Below are positions 1-10,300 of a stretch of 64,000 nucleotides of DNA, piece by piece. Below the pieces are notes generated by a model, which saw only the letters and a program-made list of their open reading frames with translations, had not been told where the DNA came from and did not search any database. Location: assembly GCA_030035585.1 (NCBI GenBank), contig CM057480.1, forward strand, positions 2,091,001 to 2,155,000, written 5' to 3'. Both the position numbers and the translations under genes were made by a program. This stretch comes from Dugong dugon. Taxonomy: Eukaryota; Chordata; Mammalia; Sirenia; Dugongidae. Every line of letters begins with the position of its first letter. Within the stretch, counting starts at the first letter, position 1.

Positions 1-20
1 CTGGAGCTCTCGGTCTCCAT
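1..20 (-). CDS. DLEC1: DLEC1, first coding codons (gene continues outside the window)
   Basis: Read on the minus strand from position 20, the sequence opens with ATG and encodes METESS before the window ends. Human DLEC1 begins MET-x-SS, and DLEC1 is the expected neighbour, head-to-head with PLCD1, on human 3p22.2. DLEC1 is a large cilia-associated protein with ASH/MSP-like domains and a reported tumour suppressor. None of those domains lies inside this window. The start sits in a GC-rich promoter-like stretch with no TATA box. The call rests on six residues plus synteny, so the identity is strong by context but only a fragment is visible. Confidence 0.8.
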
Positions 21-180
21 GGCAACGGAGCCGCTACTATCTCTGGGCCGCACTTCCGCTTCCTGTCCCGCCCCTTCCGCCTCACCGCCCTCTTCGAGAG
101 CGTCGTCGGTGTTGTGAACGTCATCGACTTTGGCCTCATCAGCCCCGCCCTCTTTAGGGTGAACTTAAGCGGTATGGCGC
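21..180 (-). promoter_or_regulatory. DLEC1: DLEC1 5' UTR and CpG-rich promoter
   Basis: This GC-rich, TATA-less stretch lies just upstream of the DLEC1 ATG. On the minus strand it carries an ETS-type site CGGAAGTG (51-58), a GC box GGGGCGGG (67-74) and a CRE-like TGACGT (118-123). These are typical of a housekeeping or ciliary-gene CpG promoter. The transcription start cannot be fixed from sequence. Confidence 0.6.
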
Positions 181-399
181 ACCAAGGGGAAAACGGTGCA
201 TGGCACAGCGGAGCCAGTCTAAGAGTAAAACCTTGCTCCTAACCACCTACTTCCACCCATCCGTCCATTCTTTAACCTGTTCCGCAATTATTCACTCAAT
301 CACTTAATATTGATTGTAAAAAGATTGTTTCAGGTCCGCTGGGAGCTGGAGGTAATCAAGGGAGGTAAGATGCTGCTTCTGCCCTTGCGGAGCTCACAG

Positions 400-401
<2 letters not shown>

Positions 402-472
<71 letters not shown>
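402..472. repeat. (TG)n microsatellite
   Basis: About 35 uninterrupted TG dinucleotides. The open frames over it (poly Cys-Val or Thr-His) are artefacts. The flanks from 181 to 900 show no gene. Confidence 0.97.
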
Positions 473-474
<2 letters not shown>

Positions 475-899
475 AGGGAGAGAGACTGGAGTGTGTAAGA
501 GATCAGGGTTGTGGTCGGGGAGGGGGCAGTAACAGGGAGGGGACAATAAAACAAGGGAGGGGACAGTAAAACAAGGGGTTAAGTCTAAGATGAAGATAAG
601 TGTTGGACATTATGGATCTAAAAGGACAGGAACTCAGTCTGTTGGGTGAGAGGAGACTTCTTGGGAAAATATGTAGAAGTGAAATTGCTGCCTGCACAGT
701 GGACACTGCTGACAGCTCAGTGGACACTGTCCAGGCCAAGGTCTACAGCAACTCTCCAGTCCTAAAGAATAGCCGCCCCTTAGTCCTCCTATTCCTCAAC
801 CTCTCAGCAGGATCAGCTGCTGCTGCCCATTCCTTCCTACTGGCACACTGTCTTCCCTTGCTTTCTCTGTTCTCTGTACACATCCAGCAATCCCACGCC

Positions 900-1075
900 T
901 AGGTATTTCCCAAGTGAAATGATCAGTGGTTGCCAGGAGCTGGGGATGGGGGATAGAGTTGGCCACAAAGGGCATGAGAAAATTTCTTGGGATGATGGAA
1001 CTGCCCTACATCTTGGTTGTGGTGGTGGTTAAATGACTGTATAAAGGGTCAATTTTACTGTATGTAAAGTATACC
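900..1075 (+). mobile_element. L1 3' end fragment (old LINE-1)
   Basis: The text around GTGGTTGCCAGGAGCTGGGG and the following ATGACTGTATAAAG region matches, from memory, the 3' UTR of old L1M-type elements. It is followed by an A-rich tract at 1088-1100. It is truncated and non-coding. Confidence 0.55.
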
Positions 1076-1104
1076 TTTTTTTTTTTTAAATTAAAAAAAA
1101 GAGG

Positions 1105-1640
1105 TGGAGGAGTACAAGTAAGCTTGGAGAGGAGGAAAAAGGGTACTCCATGCAGAGGGACCTGGGTATACAAAAGCTGTGAGACAGCACTGCGTATGGG
1201 AGGAATTGGGAGAAATTCAGGATGGGCTTGAGGGGGAGGAAATGAGACTGGTAGGCAAGAGCTAGACTATAAATGGCTTTGCAGGCCATATTAGGGAACT
1301 TGAACTTTATTCTGAGGAAGGTAGGAGGACCATCAAAGATCTTAAGCTGAGGAGTGCCATGGGCAAATCTACTAAGATCGCTTTGGTTGCAGTGAGAGAA
1401 TAGACTGGAGGGAGACGAGGGGCATCAGGGAGATCAATTGTAGTAGTTAGGAAAGAGATGAAGGTTGCTTTGATTAGGGTGAGAGAAATGGCTTAGAGAA
1501 AGATGTGAAAGGCAGAATTGGCAAGACTTGCTGGTGGATGATGGGAGGTGAGAAAAAAGACGGACCACAGATGACTCCCACATATCGGGTGTGTGCAACC
1601 AGGTTTACAGAGATGGGGAAGAGGACCACGTATCTAGGGC
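1105..1640 (+). repeat. Ancient dispersed mammalian repeat, probably L2-related
   Basis: The stretch shows the worn phrase order of a common ancient mammalian repeat (ATGGCTTTGCAGGCCATAT, then GGAGTGCCATGGGCAAATC, then a GATCGCTTTGGTTGCAGTG motif). The family assignment is from memory. The remaining stretch 1640-3230 shows no gene or clear repeat beyond an 11-G run at 2285-2295. Confidence 0.4.
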
Positions 1641-3401
1641 AGCAGCTTCTTGACATCACATCAACTGTCATCATTAGCACACCATGGCTTCTGCTCACAT
1701 GTGACACAACTAGTTACTTGCTACTCCAAAGTGAGTTTCCTTTCCTTACAGCCTAAAACCCACTTCTTGAGATGAGCTCCAGATGCTTGCCCACAGACCT
1801 GGGCCACTTCCACTTCTCTTGGTTAGGCCTAGCCCCCTCATCTATCCTTTCCACTACCTTTCCAGCCCTTAGAGCTTGGAGGCCAGTGCCCCTGCCCTGG
1901 ACTGTGTACTTAGAGGGCCCTGCTCTCACCCTCCTCCAGCTGCATCCTTCCCCACAGTTAGGAGGCCACAGGACCAAGGTGATGTGCCCACAGCTTCTGT
2001 CCAGGTATCTGGGACTCTAAGATTACTTGCCCAAACATTCTGAGCCCATTTCCAGGGCCTATGCAGGCATCTTCCCTCCCCAGTCCCTGCTGCCAGGGCT
2101 GACTGATGTGCACAGCAAGGGGTGGCTTTGGTGGGGCTATGTGGAGGAAGCTTGGACACATGGGCTGGTTTGTCCAGTTGTCTACACGTATGTGAGGCCC
2201 CTGGTGGTGCAGGAAGGAGCTGTGGGTGGGAAGAGAAGTGAGGCCATCTGGGGGCCTCCATTGCTTTGGGCCCTGTGAATATTAGGGGGGGGGGGCTGGC
2301 AAATTGATTACCTTATCAGGAGTAATTCCACCTGTGGAGGCTCCCTACCCGCCTTTCTACCCCGGGGAAGGACAGAACAATGGATTCTTGCCCAGCCCTT
2401 TTGTGGAATTGACAGTTTCTTTGTTCCACTTAATCTTCTGTGCAGTCGTTGTTCTTTACGTATTTTCTTTTCATTGTTGTTGATGTGTATTTGCTGAGTC
2501 TTTATGTTTTTCTTGTTTTTTATTTTGATGTGTAGGATTGTTAGTTTCCTTTGTGGTTACCTTAATATGTACTCTGATTTTTCTAAGTTTAAACCACTCT
2601 TATTTCTTTACGTCGCCTTACTTCCTCTCCTTATGAAAGATCGATGACTGCATTATTTCGTCTTGCCTGGCGCTTCTGGCATCTCCATTCTGCCTCCAAA
2701 CAGACTCAGGGAAAGGCGTGCAGAGTCTGACCCGGCCTGGGAGAGGGCTCCCCTCTTTCCACGATTCCTCCCTTCCCCTGGCTTCAGTCCCCGCTCAAGG
2801 GATATTGTGCCGGCCAGGGTTTCCAGCGGCACTCCTTAGTCCTGGTATTCTCGGGCGCTGCTGCCTGTCCCTGCCTGCTGACACCCTCTCTTCCCCTTTC
2901 CTCTCTGCTTCCCCCACCTCCACCCTTATTTGCCTCTTCTGCTGCTGGAAACTCTCTGCCTGATGAACGGACTGGCTTCATCCCTGCTCCTGCCCTGCCC
3001 TGCAGTCAGTTTGTGTGTTTCCAGTGTGAATAAATGAAGGAATGACTCAAATGCTGCACCAGCAACAAAGGGTTCAGGTCCCCTATGGGGCCCCCTGCAG
3101 CCCCCTTCCGCAGGGATTTCCTCGGCCCACAGAGAATTTCTTGAGCTGACTATTTTGTAACCTGTTCTGCGGGTCAGAAGTTTGTTTGTTTGTCTCTGGT
3201 TCCCACACACATTTTTTATCCTTTTTTTTTTTTCAAACTTAAAAAGTTATACATCACCAAGATACAAAAAAAAAAATCAAATAGTACACAAAGAGTAGAA
3301 GGTTAGTGCCATCCTCCCTGTCCTTTCCCCTAGATTATTTCTGTATTTTGCCAGCTATTTTTTTCTGCCTGTACAAACACAGACATCTAAAGTCCTTTAC
3401 A

Positions 3402-3402
<1 letters not shown>

Positions 3403-3468
<66 letters not shown>

Positions 3469-3492
3469 ACACACGCGCACGCGCGCGCGCGC
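3403..3492. repeat. (CA)n followed by (CG)n-rich microsatellite
   Basis: About 31 CA dinucleotides run to 3464, then GTGCACACACGCGC and a pure CG run to 3492. The whole tract alternates purine and pyrimidine. Confidence 0.95.
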
Positions 3493-3544
3493 CATACATG
3501 ACATCATCGTGTTATACATACTGCCCTGCCATTTGCTGTTTATT

Positions 3545-3770
3545 TTTGTAGTTTAAGTGAAGTTTACATTTCAAGTTAGTCTCCCATACAAAAATTGATA
3601 CATACATTGTTCTGTGACCCTAACTGCTGTCCCCATACTGTGACAGCATACTCCTCCTTTCCACCCGATTCCCCATGGACCATTCAACCGGCTCCTAACC
3701 CTCTCTGCCTTCCCATGCCATTTACTTTTCTATTTTTATTTTTTCACTTAAGTTTTGGAGTTGTTTTTAC
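3545..3770 (-). mobile_element. Afrotherian RTE/BovB-like LINE fragment (tentative)
   Basis: The motif order (TTTAAGTGAAGTTTACA, CAAGTTAGTCTCCCATACA, then pyrimidine-rich TCCTCCTTTCCACC) resembles, from memory, the 3' part of RTE-type LINEs abundant in afrotherian genomes. There is no coding capacity. The orientation is uncertain. Confidence 0.35.
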
Positions 3771-3829
3771 AAGAACTGACAGGAAGACTGCTGTAAAAAT
3801 GGCTCGGTGTGGAGTCTGCCCTCCTCTGA

Positions 3830-4350
3830 CTTCACAACGGGGAAGGAGACTCAAGGTCAACAACGCAAGGCTGATTCCTTTGAGGCAGGGGTCCGACAAG
3901 CCTCTTCCCTCTGACATCTTACCAATCCTGACACCAACGGTCCCTCACACAGCACTCCCTGCTTCTCTGCTGGGTTCAATAATTCATTGCAATGGCCACA
4001 CAACTCACAGACCATACTCACGATTATGGGGTTTACTAGGGAAGTAACAGTTACAGTTCAGGCTCAGGAGCACTCGGGGTACAGCTCTTCCATCAGGCCC
4101 CTGGCCTCTCCCCAGAGTCACTCAGTTCTCTCTCTGTCTCAGTCTCCTGCTTCCAGGAGCTTCTCAGAGCAAGGATCCCAGGTCCAAAGGACGCATTCTC
4201 TGCTCCTGGCTATTCTTCCTTGGTGATGGCAGGATCCTCCTCTCTGCTCTGCAATTGGCTCTCTGTTCAGGCACAACTGACAGTCCCCTTGGTGGGCCAC
4301 AATTACCCTATCACACAGTCCCACCCAGTCACCTGGGTGGGAGTTACAAG
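3830..4350 (-). mobile_element. Diverged ERV LTR-like sequence
   Basis: The block 4150-4250 (AGGAGCTTCTCAGAGCAAGG, then GGTCCAAAGGACGCATTC) shares its order of motifs with the minus-strand LTRs at 11088 and 26129, so it is an LTR relative. The remainder (a TTCATTGCAATGGCCACACA motif near 3984) looks like another part of an ERV LTR. The boundaries are approximate and there are no viral genes. Confidence 0.45.
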
Positions 4351-4437
4351 GCCATGCTTAGAGAGGCTACGCACAAAAATAATCACCCGCACCACAACTG
4401 CTTACTTTATTTATTTTTTTAAAAAATCCGCTTACTT

Positions 4438-4589
4438 AACTGTTGCCATCAAATTGATTCCGACTCATAGCCACCCTACGGGACACAGTTGAACTGCCCC
4501 ATAGGGTTTCCCAGGAGCAGCTGGTAGATTAGAACTGCTGACCTTTTGGTTAGCAGCCAAGCTCTTAATCACTGTGCCACCAGGGCTCC
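4438..4589 (-). mobile_element. AfroSINE copy
   Basis: Reversed copy: the tail-end module GATTCCGACTCATAGCCACC comes first. The tRNA-like head, ending in the complement of GGAGCCCTGGTGGCACAGTG, comes last. Confidence 0.9.
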
Positions 4590-4924
4590 AGCTGCATGGG
4601 AGCCCTTAGTATGGAAGCATCATTATTGATTTAACCAGATCCCTGCCAGTGAACTTCACCTTGGTTTTTTTCTTTGTTTTGCTATTACAAATAGTGATTT
4701 AATGAGACACTTTGTCCGTATTTGTGCATACTTTGCATAGCAACAGTTTCTGTAGAATGTCATAGAATTGCCTGGCCAAAGGGTATGTACATTTTAATAT
4801 TTGAGATTTTGCCAAATTGACCTCCAGAAAGAGTATACCAAAGTAGACTCCTACCAGTATTACGTGAGAGCTTATGGGTATTTTAAACGTGTTTTGAACC
4901 ATATGCCAAATTTCACCTCCAGCC

Positions 4925-5945
4925 CACATCTGTCTCCTAAACTTCAGACTTGTCCATCCCTCTGGTACTTCATCTCCCCTGGGATGTTTGAAGGAACCTC
5001 AGACTTCATCTCCCCAAACAGAGCACCTGCGCCTCCTTCAGCCTTCCCCGTTTCAGTTAATGGGAACTCCATCCTTCCAGTTGTTCAGGCCAAAAACTTG
5101 GAGTCCTCCTCAATGCCTCTATTTCTCTCACAGCCCCCACTAGTAAATCCTTCAGCATTTGTCCAAAACCCTGTCACTTTTCATGACCTCCACTGCCACC
5201 ACCAAGGGCTGAGCCACCGTTGATTCTCACCACCTCACTGGGCTCCCTGCTGCAGCCCTTGGCCCTCAATGGTGGCTTCCCCTCCCAGTGGGCAGAGTGA
5301 CCCTTTTACAACAGGAGCAGATCATTTTCCTCCTTTGCTTGAAGCCTCCCGACGGTTCCCCATTTCTCCCAGAGTAAGAGCAGAGGCCCCTACAAGGCCC
5401 TCCAGGAGCTGGCCCCCATTACCTCCCTGTCCTGCTCCCCCTGCTCCAGCCACACTGGCCTTGCCGGTCCTCCCGCGCCCCGGCCCCGCTGGCCTCCTTG
5501 CCCGTCCTCCCGCGCCCCGGCCCCGCTGGCCTCCATGCCCGGTCTCCTGCGCTCCGGCCAAGCTCCAGCCTCCCCCCCTGGCACAGGCTCTTCCTTCTGC
5601 CTGGCCTCTTCTCCCCCAGGTTCCTCCGAATGGTACACGCCTTCACCTCTTCAGGTCCTTGCTCAAATGTCACCTTCTGCATAAGGTCCAGCCTGACCCT
5701 CCTATTTGAAATTTACCTTTCCCCCATCCCCGAGCTCCCTCACCTGGCTTTCCTTCGTTGTCCTTGTCACCTTCTGATACACCACACAGTTCACTTAGCT
5801 TTATGACCCAGTGTCTTTTCTCCCCATTGGAATGTAAGGTCCACGAGGGCAGGGAGTTTGAGTCTGTTTTACTCACTGATAATTCCAAGCCTGGAGGACA
5901 GAACCTGGCAAACAGTAGGTGCTCAATAAATACGTGTTGAATAAA
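4925..5945 (+). mobile_element. L2 LINE, about 1 kb including the 3' end
   Basis: The motif order is that of L2: ACTTGGAGTCCTCCTC, CACTGCCACCACC, GCCTCCCGACGGTTCCCC, CTACAAGGCCCTCCAGGAGC, then the 3' end GGTCCACGAGGGCAGGGAG and GGTGCTCAATAAAT. All its reading frames are broken. At 5465-5545 a GC-rich 37 bp unit is tandemly duplicated inside the element. Short frames here (for example 5269-5709) are decayed LINE sequence, not genes. Confidence 0.8.
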
Positions 5946-6185
5946 TGAGATAGAACAGTTTTAAAATGGGTTTTAGTGTCTTTTTCAGTTCATGTACTCC
6001 TTAAGGGTTGGGCTGTGCCTCCTCCCTCAGATGGGGGTCTGGGGCTGTGTCTCCTGAGTCCTCCCCTACACCTAGCACTAGACTCTGGCTGTAGGGTAGG
6101 TGGAGTCAGAGAGAGGGTGAGGACTTAGTCCACGGTGAAATAAACATCACATCACATCTATATTTACAAATGAATTAAGAAAAAA

Positions 6186-6381
6186 TGCATTGCCTTCGAG
6201 TAGATTCTGATTCATAGCTACCCTATAGGACAGGAATAGAACCACCCCATAGGGCTTCCAAGGCTGTAAATCTTTACGGAAGCAGACTGCCACATCTTTC
6301 TCTGGCAGAGCAGCTGGTGGGTTTGAGCCACTGACCTTTCAGTTAGCAGCCAAGTGCTGAACCACTGAGCCACCAGGGCTC
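6186..6381 (-). mobile_element. AfroSINE copy, longer subfamily
   Basis: Reversed AfroSINE carrying the extra module GGAAGCAGACTGCCACATC between the body and the tRNA-like head. The same module is seen at 45155-45352 and in the split copy at 47025-47945, so it marks a subfamily. Confidence 0.88.
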
Positions 6382-6782
6382 AACCGCAAATGAATAGACA
6401 CATAAAATCCCACAAATGCAACTGTGGAAAAGTAACCCCAAGTCATTCCCTATTGCCCTGGGATTACCAATGGGCCCAGCAACCCTGTGGTTCAGCTTGG
6501 CACCTTGGAGCCCTGCACGGCCAGCAATGGCTTCCTGGCATCTCTGACGACTCTCACTTTGCCATAGCTGCTCCCGTGGGAGAGGCAGCTTTCACCTTCC
6601 CTCCCAGTGCATCTGGGCTTGGGCCCAGGACCCTCTGGAGGGAGACTAGATGGGCTTTTACAGCCCTAGAATGTATTTTGCAAGCAACAGGGACATACCG
6701 TTAGGTGGAGAGCCTCAGGCTGGGCCCTGTGGCCACCAGGACCTATAGAGGAGGCCAGGTAGGGAACAGCTCATGTCCCTCC

Positions 6783-6940
6783 GAACCAAAAAACCAAAAT
6801 CGTTGCCGTCAAGTCGATTCCGACTCATAGCGACCCCGCAGGACAGAGTAGGATTGCCCCGTAGGGTTTCTAAGGAGCGGCTGGTGGGTTCAGACTGCTG
6901 ACCTTATGGTTGGCAGCTGAGTGCTTCACCACTGCGCCAC
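6783..6940 (-). mobile_element. AfroSINE copy with 11 bp target duplication
   Basis: Full-length reversed AfroSINE. It is flanked on both sides by CATGTCCCTCC (6772-6782 and 6941-6951), a perfect 11 bp target-site duplication that shows L1-type retroposition. Confidence 0.95.
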
Positions 6941-8134
6941 CATGTCCCTCCAGCAGCACTTATCTGTGCCGGTTCCTTGACTTGCGTTGTCTCACATGGG
7001 TCTGAGGATGACTGTAGCTACTGACTAGAGCGCAGAGTGACTTGTTCACTTGTTGTAAGTCTTGTTCTAAGTCTCGCAGCCAAGAAACTGCAGAGCCAGG
7101 ATTTAAACAGCTCCCTGGCCCCCATGCCCAGACACAGGAGATCTCAAGATAGGAAGAGGGGCCAGAGCAAACCTTGTCCACCTCGCCTGCCCAGGCTTGT
7201 GCTTGCTTTCACAGGGGACGAAGTGGCAGCGTGCCTAGAGCCTGACCATCCTGAAGGTTGGCATTCTTGAGTTGATCCTCCCCCTCCCCCAGGCAGTCGG
7301 AGACAGTGATGGTAGAGGGGCCGAGGGCATTGGCCCTAACCCTCGGTCTCCAGCCTTCCCAGAAGCCCCCACCCCAACACACAGCCTCACTCACACACTG
7401 AAGACGGGATGGTCCAGCTGGGAGTGGTGAAATGCCACGTGAGAGAGCGAGGCCTTGGGCATGTGTGGCCCGGTGCACCCAAACTAAGCCTGCTGCAAAG
7501 CCCTGAGTCATGGGATTTTGGGCATCTCTCGGCGGTAACTGAGAGCGGAGTTTCGAGGAGGGTAATTTGGGCACCTAGCCAGGGCTGGGCCCACTGAGGG
7601 CTCTGGGAATTGAGGGTTGAGGGAGCAGAATCCAACAACTTCGTGGTTCAGGCCAAAGCTGCTCACTTTGCACCCCTCTCTGCACTCAGATGGAGCCATA
7701 TCCAGCCACAGAGGCTTACAACCAGCAGAAACAAGCAGTGCCTCTGGGCGCGGGAGAGAGGGCAGGGGAACTGGGGTGAGGTCAGAGCAGCAGCCTGTTT
7801 CTCTGAGCAGGGTGTGTCCCACCCTTATTTCTGGCAGAACCTGGTGGAATGTGCCAGCTATGAGTCAGCCATGCCTATCCTGCCCAACAACCCCCAACCA
7901 GGGAGGAGACTCCAGCTCCTACGTCTGGGCCATCGGCCAGAAGAGGCTTGTGGGAGGTGGGTTTAGGATGTGCAGCTTGGCTGCAGCCCCCACCACGGAC
8001 ATCTGGAGCAGAGGGAGAGATGCTGGTCTCAGACAGGGCCCCGGTTTGGGGCCTGGAGTTCAGGGTTAGGGCTTGACCCAGATAAACGGGAATGATGATT
8101 AAGAGGAAGCTTCCGTAACTACCTACTGTTCTTC

Positions 8135-8272
8135 TTAGGTGCCAGTGAGTCATTTCCAACTCATAGCGACCCTATAGGACAGAGCAGAACTACCCTACAG
8201 GGTTTCCAAGGAGCAGCTGGTGGATTTAAACTGCTGACCTTTTAGTTAGCAGCCAAGCTCTTAACCACTATG
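8135..8272 (-). mobile_element. AfroSINE copy
   Basis: Reversed copy with ACTCATAGCGACCCTATAGG and the tRNA-like head ending at AACCACTATGG. Outside this and the neighbouring AfroSINE, 6400-9380 shows no gene. Confidence 0.9.
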
Positions 8273-9379
8273 GTGTCAGAATTTCATTGTGTCTCTGCCT
8301 GGGAAGTGGGTTGGGCTTGAGGAGGTGTGATTTGATGAATGGAGGGGCCTCTGTTCCAGGTCCAGGTGGTAAGCTCTGAGGCCAGAAAACCTCCCCCGAG
8401 GGCAGGCCTGGAGGTGTGGGTCCTGGCCTAGGAGAGGTTGGAGAGAGAAGGGAGGGCAGAGACGGGAAGCCCCAGATGCTCTGCCCCTCCAGGCTGGGGA
8501 TTCAAAGTAAGGCCTGCCATAGTGGGCTTGCTCATCCTCCAGCCAACACCCAGTGTGGCCCTGGCATGGAAGGGAAACCAAGGAGGGGTTGCTCCTGCTG
8601 GTGGACAGGACTGAGGCAAGCGGCAGATAAGGGCTAGCTCCCTCTGGTTAGCAGGGGAGGGCCATGCAGAGCTGGGGGATCTCTCCAAAGCCGGCAAGTC
8701 CTGACCCACTCTCAGAACTGGGAAGACCTGCCCCCCAGATTGCTCAAATCCCTTCCTGAGGTACTCAAGGCCACCTAGGCCTAGCTGTGCTGGGAACAGC
8801 GGGTGGAGGGGGTGGGCCAGGCCTCCTCCTCCAGGAAAGTTCATCTGGCTTCAGCCACACACTCACACTGGCTTTATAGGCCCAGGGGACCTCCCGGGGT
8901 TCACTGGGGGGCTCAGCACCCCTTCTTCTGGCCAGGCTCTGGGCTCGCCCACACACAGAGCTGGGCTCTCCTGAGGGGTGGAATCTGTGGACCTTCCCTG
9001 GGGGTCTCTGGGTATCCTCTAAAGAGGGTGTCTGGGTCACCAGAGTTGAGGGTGGGAGGTCTACCTAGGGGCCCCTTGCTCAGACAGCCCCCTTGGGAGG
9101 CCACCCAAATAAGGGACCCTGGGGGTGTCACTTCACACCAGGCCCCATATCTGCTCCCCAGCCTCTCCCACAGACCGCTGGGGGTGCCAGGGGCTCGGGG
9201 CCTGAGAGGCTCCGAGTGCGGCTCCCTGCACCCATCTGCTGGAAACTTTCCAAGCCCCAGGCCTCCCCAGGTGCTCCTGGAGTTAGAAACTTCCCAGCTA
9301 GGGATGAGGAAACCCTCCCTGGATAAAGTTCCAGGTATTGCCTTCCGAGGGCCTTCTAATCTACGCCAGTGCTCCCAGC

Positions 9380-10300
9380 GCAGGAGGGAAAGCAGATTCG
9401 GGGAGCTTCCTGGACGCCGGCTTCCTGACCCCGCGGCCCCGCTGAACGTCAAGGAGTACGCGATCCCTTCCCGGGGATGGCGCCGGATTCTCCGCGGCAT
9501 CACCCCGAGCCGGGAGAGGCGCCCGCAGGCAGGGCGTGGGGCCGGGCCGCTCGCGGTAATGACAGGGCCCGCGGCCCGTGGGTGGCGGCGGCGGGATCTG
9601 GCTATTTCTGGCCGGGGCGGGTCCCCCGGCCGTGGCCAAGGCTGGCCTGACTGCCCGGCCCCCACCTCCGCCCTCCCTCCGGGCTCCGGGCAGGGGGCGG
9701 GGCGGCGTCCCGGGCCCACTCCCGCCGCCTCCCTCTGCAGTCCGGTCGGGTCGCTGCGCTGCGCTCGGCTCGGGCTCCAGGCCGTCCGCAGTGTCGCCGC
9801 GCACGTGCGCCCGCGCTGCCCCTCCGGCCACGCTGCCCGTCGGGCATGGACCCTGGGCGGGACTTCCTGAGCCTGCACGGTGAGTGCCTCGCCCGCGCGC
9901 AGGGGCCTGCACGGGCCCCGGGCTGGGGGTGCCCAGCTTCCCCGCTGCGGCCCGCCGGCGCCGCCCCGGATCGGGGGAATCTCGGCTCGCAGCTCCCGGG
10001 GCCGGGGCTGCCGGGCATTTCCAGGCTTGTCCCCCAGATCTGGCCTGGGGTCGGGGTCTCGGGTCCGTTCCTCCAGGCCCCCAGCCTCGGGGGCTCCCCC
10101 TTGCCCCAATCACGGGGTCCTGGGCCGCACGGCGCCGCGCACACAGAGGGGCTGAGAGGGAAGGAACCGGCATCCACGAGTGGCCGTCCCCGCCCCGCCC
10201 GGGCCAGGCCGCTCCGGTAGGCTCCCCAGAGCCCGGACGTGCCTGGACCGCTTCAGGCAAGGCGAGTGTGGCGGGGTGTGGGGCAGGAGGGCAGGAGGTG
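9380..10300 (+). promoter_or_regulatory. PLCD1: CpG island at the upstream PLCD1 promoter
   Basis: A CpG-dense, TATA-less stretch spans the exon encoding MDPGRDF. It has several GGGCGG-type GC boxes between 9600 and 9720. It should drive the 756-residue PLCD1 isoform. Long open frames on both strands here, such as 8913-10109 and 9361-10305 on the minus strand, result from scarce stop codons in GC-rich DNA. Confidence 0.75.
9846..9879 (+). CDS. PLCD1: PLCD1 exon 1a (upstream first coding exon)
   Basis: It encodes [11 protein letters not shown] plus the first base of a glycine codon, closely matching the human 756-residue isoform start (MDSGRDFLTLH). The donor is G|GTGAGT at 9880. The ATG lies inside the upstream CpG island. 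Confidence 0.93.

Noticed and set aside
4139-4324. Small minus-strand frame as a gene
   Set aside because: It lies inside LTR-like sequence shared with the copies at 26129 and 50835.
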